Shown here piece by piece: positions 61,317 to 64,000 of a stretch of DNA of 64,000 nucleotides (positions are counted from its first letter, which is position 1; every line of letters starts with the position of its first letter). The translations under genes and the position numbers were made by a program. The notes beneath the pieces are model-generated. The model was not told the origin of the DNA. It did not search any database and saw only the letters and a program-made list of their open reading frames with translations. Origin of the DNA: Streptococcus hyovaginalis DSM 12219 (GTDB lineage Bacteria; Bacillota; Bacilli; Lactobacillales; Streptococcaceae); the NCBI RefSeq assembly GCF_000420785.1, contig NZ_ATVP01000002.1, forward strand, positions 157,648 through 221,647, in the 5' to 3' direction.

Positions 61317-63842
61317 ATGTTAAAGAGTGAAGTTAGGGGTCATGGTACTATTAAGAAGTTGCGTACGGGTGCGGTTGTATCGGTATTGGCTTTAGGTGTA
61401 GCGGGAGTTAGTGGTGTTGTTAGCGCTGATGAGGTTGGCGCTAGTGAGGTTACTTCGGTAGCTGAGGCTCCTTCTACTGATGGGGTATCTGAGCCTGTAG
61501 TTGCTGAGCCTGTAGTTGAGACGGTGACGGCTGAGCAGGTTGCTACAGCTAAGGTTGTGGCTACTGAGGCTAATCAGGCGGTAACGGCTCAAGAGGGGGT
61601 TGTTGCTAGTGCTGAGCAGGCTGTAACTGCTAATGATGCTAGTATTACTGATTTGAATAATCAGATTCAGGAAGTTAGTGCGGTTACTCCTGAGGTAGTT
61701 GCTAGTGCTGAGGCTGAGGCTGATACTGCTGAACAAAACTTGGCAACTGCTAATGAAGCTGTAACTAGTGCTGAAGCTAGTCTTGCGGATGCTACTAATA
61801 AAGTAGAAACGCAAGAAGGGGTAGTTGCTAGTGCTCAGGCTGAGGCTGATAAGACGGCTAGTGCGGTTGCTGATGCTGAGGCTAAGGTTGAGGGTCTTTC
61901 GACTACTGCTGATACGGCTGAGTTAGAGCAGAGTGTTAGCGATTTAAGTGCTAAGGTTGAGACTGATACTACTAATGTAGAGAATGCTAAGAGTGCTTTA
62001 GAGGCAGCTAAGTTGGCTGAGACTAACAGACCTCAGGCTATTGAAGACCAGAAAGCTGTCGTTGCTAGTGCCGAGGGTAATGTCGACAGTACGGCTAAGG
62101 CTTATTCTGACGCTATTGTTGCTCAGCAGGCTACTCAGGCTGTTGAGGATTCTGCTAAGACTGCACTCGATACTCTTCAAACGAATTCTGGAAGCAGTAT
62201 TTTTGTTCCCTCTTGGTATAATGATACTATTCGCCAACTAACCAAGGCTTACGGAAACGTTTTCAGTGGTGTTGATGTGACAGCTAATCAGGCTAAGATT
62301 GCTGAGCTAGAGAAGAAGATTTCTGATTGGGCAGATTCGACTTATTTTCTTGAAGACACTATCTTTGCAGGTAGAGAAGGGTATCGTTATGAGGGGGATA
62401 CTAAAGATTATGACCGTATTGTTGATGTGAATAACCTTAGTTACGAGGAATCTTTAGAGTTGAGTTTGTTTGCTCAGAATCTTATTAATGACGTTCGCAG
62501 ACAGCTAGGAACTCCGTTGTTGCGTGTGTCGTCTACTTCTGTTGAGGTGGCACGTAGGAACGCTAAACTTGACAAGATAACTACTATAGGTCATGATTTA
62601 GATGCTCTTGCTCAGGTTGCGAAAGAGTTTGGTGTTTCAAAAGTTAATGAGTCGGGGGGGTATTCTTATGGTAGTTCTACCCCTAGTATGTATCTTTTAA
62701 AAGATAATATTTTTAAAGAATTGGTTGTTATGCTTTATCGAGATTCTGACTCTCATTGGGGTCATACTCTACACATAACAAATTTGTATGGTGGTCAGGA
62801 AGAGTACTTTGGTGTTGGGAATCATCTTTCACCAGTTGGGATGCTAAAAACCCACTATAATACAGTCGAAGTCAAAAATACCGAAGGGTTATCTTCTTTT
62901 GACAAAACTGATTTAGGTTCTAGTGACGCTCTTGATAAAGCTCTGAGTGCCTATAACTTGGCAGTCCAAGCCAATAAAGACGCTAAAGCTAAGGTAGCTT
63001 CAACTCAAACGTCTTACGAAACGGCTCAAACTAAGCTCGCTGAGGCTCAAAAAGCGTTGTCTAACTTGCAGTCTGGTACAGCGGATATTCCAGCTCTTGA
63101 GCAGGCGGTAAAAGATGCTGAAACGCAACTTGCGATAGACCAAGCGTCACTTCAGACTGCTAAGGAAACCCTTACTCTTGCTAAGGCTAGTGCAGTAGAT
63201 AAGGCTAAGGCTTTGGAAGTTGCTAAGGCTGAGCTTTCTGAGGCTATTAAGGCTAACGAGTCGGCTCAGGGGGTATTAACTCAGGAAACTGAGACCTTGG
63301 AAGTTCTTCGTAAGGCGGTAGAGGTTGCTGAGCTTGCTTTATCTGATGCTGAAGATAAGCAGGAAGTTGCTCAGGCTACTTTCGATACGGCTAGTGCTAA
63401 GGCTAGTGATCTTGCTACTAAGCTTGCTAATAAGGATAGTATCTTGGCTGAGTTGAATAGTCAGCTTGCTGAAGCCACTTATAAGTCTGAGACACTTCGT
63501 GCAGAACTTGAGACGGCTAAGGAGCTTCTTGAAACCTTGAAAGCTGACGCCAATGCTAAGAATGTTGAGTATCTCAGCTTGTTAGGCTTGAAGGCTGAAC
63601 AAGATAAGGCGGAGGATGAGGTCGCTAATATTAAAAACGTTTCTTCTCAAACGAACCAATCCGTACACAACAAAGCTATTACAGCGAAAATAACCCAAAA
63701 TATTGTTAGTCGCCATCAGGCAGGTAAAACAAGCTATCAAGCTAGTCTACCAGAAACAGGAGATGAGAGTTCACTGTTTGGAATTATGGGAGTTAGTTTA
63801 TTATTAGGACTTGGTTTTGTTGGTAAGCGAAGAAAGGTTTAA
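61317..63842 (+). CDS. SEC10/PrgA-type LPXTG surface protein with CAP-like domain
   Basis: 841-aa cell-wall-anchored protein. N-terminal KKLRTGAVVSVLALGVAGVSG signal ends before ADEVG; two Ala-rich coiled-coil stalks (about residues 70-300 and 540-780) flank a globular CAP-like domain (about 370-520, LSYEESLELSLFAQNLINDVR). The sorting signal is LPETG with hydrophobic stretch and KRRKV. This is the plan of the enterococcal surface-exclusion protein PrgA, which limits entry of like elements. ATG 61317 with AAAGGAG upstream. The codon choice (GCT, GAG, ACT) in the stalk is monotonous. Confidence 0.88.
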   Translation: MLKSEVRGHGTIKKLRTGAVVSVLALGVAGVSGVVSADEVGASEVTSVAEAPSTDGVSEPVVAEPVVETVTAEQVATAKVVATEANQAVTAQEGVVASAEQAVTANDASITDLNNQIQEVSAVTPEVVASAEAEADTAEQNLATANEAVTSAEASLADATNKVETQEGVVASAQAEADKTASAVADAEAKVEGLSTTADTAELEQSVSDLSAKVETDTTNVENAKSALEAAKLAETNRPQAIEDQKAVVASAEGNVDSTAKAYSDAIVAQQATQAVEDSAKTALDTLQTNSGSSIFVPSWYNDTIRQLTKAYGNVFSGVDVTANQAKIAELEKKISDWADSTYFLEDTIFAGREGYRYEGDTKDYDRIVDVNNLSYEESLELSLFAQNLINDVRRQLGTPLLRVSSTSVEVARRNAKLDKITTIGHDLDALAQVAKEFGVSKVNESGGYSYGSSTPSMYLLKDNIFKELVVMLYRDSDSHWGHTLHITNLYGGQEEYFGVGNHLSPVGMLKTHYNTVEVKNTEGLSSFDKTDLGSSDALDKALSAYNLAVQANKDAKAKVASTQTSYETAQTKLAEAQKALSNLQSGTADIPALEQAVKDAETQLAIDQASLQTAKETLTLAKASAVDKAKALEVAKAELSEAIKANESAQGVLTQETETLEVLRKAVEVAELALSDAEDKQEVAQATFDTASAKASDLATKLANKDSILAELNSQLAEATYKSETLRAELETAKELLETLKADANAKNVEYLSLLGLKAEQDKAEDEVANIKNVSSQTNQSVHNKAITAKITQNIVSRHQAGKTSYQASLPETGDESSLFGIMGVSLLLGLGFVGKRRKV

Positions 63843-63845
63843 TTT

Positions 63846-64000
63846 ATGAAAAAAGGGTTCCTTTGGCTACTTAGCGTACTAGCTGGTGTTATTGTTATAC
63901 TTAGTGTAATGATAGTTGGCTATTATATTCTAAATAGTGGTGCTGAACCAGTAGCGACCACAATAGAAAATCACTCATCTACAAAATCAAGTGAAACCAG
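63846..64000 (+). CDS. Membrane-anchored protein, partial
   Basis: First 51 codons only; the gene runs out of the window. It begins MKKGFLWLLSVLAGVIVILS, a single N-terminal membrane helix, then a Ser/Thr-rich stretch (HSSTKSSET) typical of an extracellular linker. It starts 3 bp after the surface-protein stop, so it belongs to the same operon. No family can be assigned. Confidence 0.6.
   Translation, partial: MKKGFLWLLSVLAGVIVILSVMIVGYYILNSGAEPVATTIENHSSTKSSET

Larger units (their letters stand above)
59931..64000. mobile_element. Integrated element at tRNA-Thr (left part only)
   Basis: An integrase fragment facing the tRNA, a Cro/CI-type regulator and a SEC10/PrgA-type surface protein follow the tRNA 3' end. 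The direct repeat TTGTTCAAA (59977 and 59986 region) next to the tRNA could be integrase arm sites. The right end lies outside the window, so type (conjugative element, plasmid-like or prophage) is undecided; the SEC10-type gene favours a conjugative origin. Confidence 0.6.

Noticed and set aside
61392..61814. 140-codon antisense ORF in the LPXTG gene
   Set aside because: It is a by-product of monotonous GCT/GAG/ACT codon use in the coiled-coil stalk; Ser/Leu-rich, no SD.

Overview
The window comes from the chromosome of a low-GC Gram-positive coccus. Gene content and order point to a streptococcus: rnjA-rpoY, tsaB-rimI-tsaD, pepX-gla, cppA, dut-radA, rplM-rpsI, lytST-lrgAB, and rpoE (delta)-pyrG. 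I cannot name the species. IS1216 and the elements in rpsI would fit a pyogenic-group, animal-associated streptococcus, but that is inference.

Core region, 1-36532: RNase J1 and the RNA polymerase epsilon subunit; the t6A tRNA-modification genes; azlCD amino-acid export; a zinc-independent S14 paralogue under a perfect AdcR box; the nucleoid/segregation protein RocS; an oligopeptide-binding lipoprotein behind two CodY boxes; PepX and its neighbours gla and cppA; pyruvate formate-lyase with a cre-overlapped promoter; DNA-repair genes (dinB, recD2, radA, rnhC, dut); a formate/nitrite-type channel; a pair of FMN reductases, one with a PAS domain and a tail that looks like a double flavinylation signal; and the L13-S9 ribosomal operon with its leader RNA.

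Accessory region, 36481-48090: three consecutive copies of the rpsI 3' end, each followed by its own terminator and its own integrase gene facing it. The first unit (about 8.4 kb) looks intact and is an integrative mobilizable element. It carries an integrase, a repressor with three operators, an excisionase-like gene, a Spx-like protein with an extra domain, a Rep_trans rolling-circle initiator with a CTAACAG-type nick site, an HTH/coiled-coil/membrane protein, a hairpin array, a pMV158-type oriT, a MobV relaxase and a RelBE-type toxin-antitoxin pair. The second is a relic cut by IS1216, which now joins a headless integrase to the tail of a DUF262-HNH defence-type nuclease. The third is only an integrase C-terminus.

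Core region, 48241-59600: thrE, an iron-type alcohol/glycerol dehydrogenase, rpoE, pyrG with a CTP-sensing attenuator, lytS-lytR with three 21-bp-phased repeats before lrgAB, an alpha/beta hydrolase, tRNA-Leu and fba.

Right edge, from 59858: tRNA-Thr(CGT) followed by another integrated element. It begins with a 5'-truncated integrase, a Cro/CI-type regulator and a large LPXTG surface protein of the SEC10/PrgA type, and continues beyond the window.

Almost every regulatory statement here is read from sequence motifs and has not been tested.
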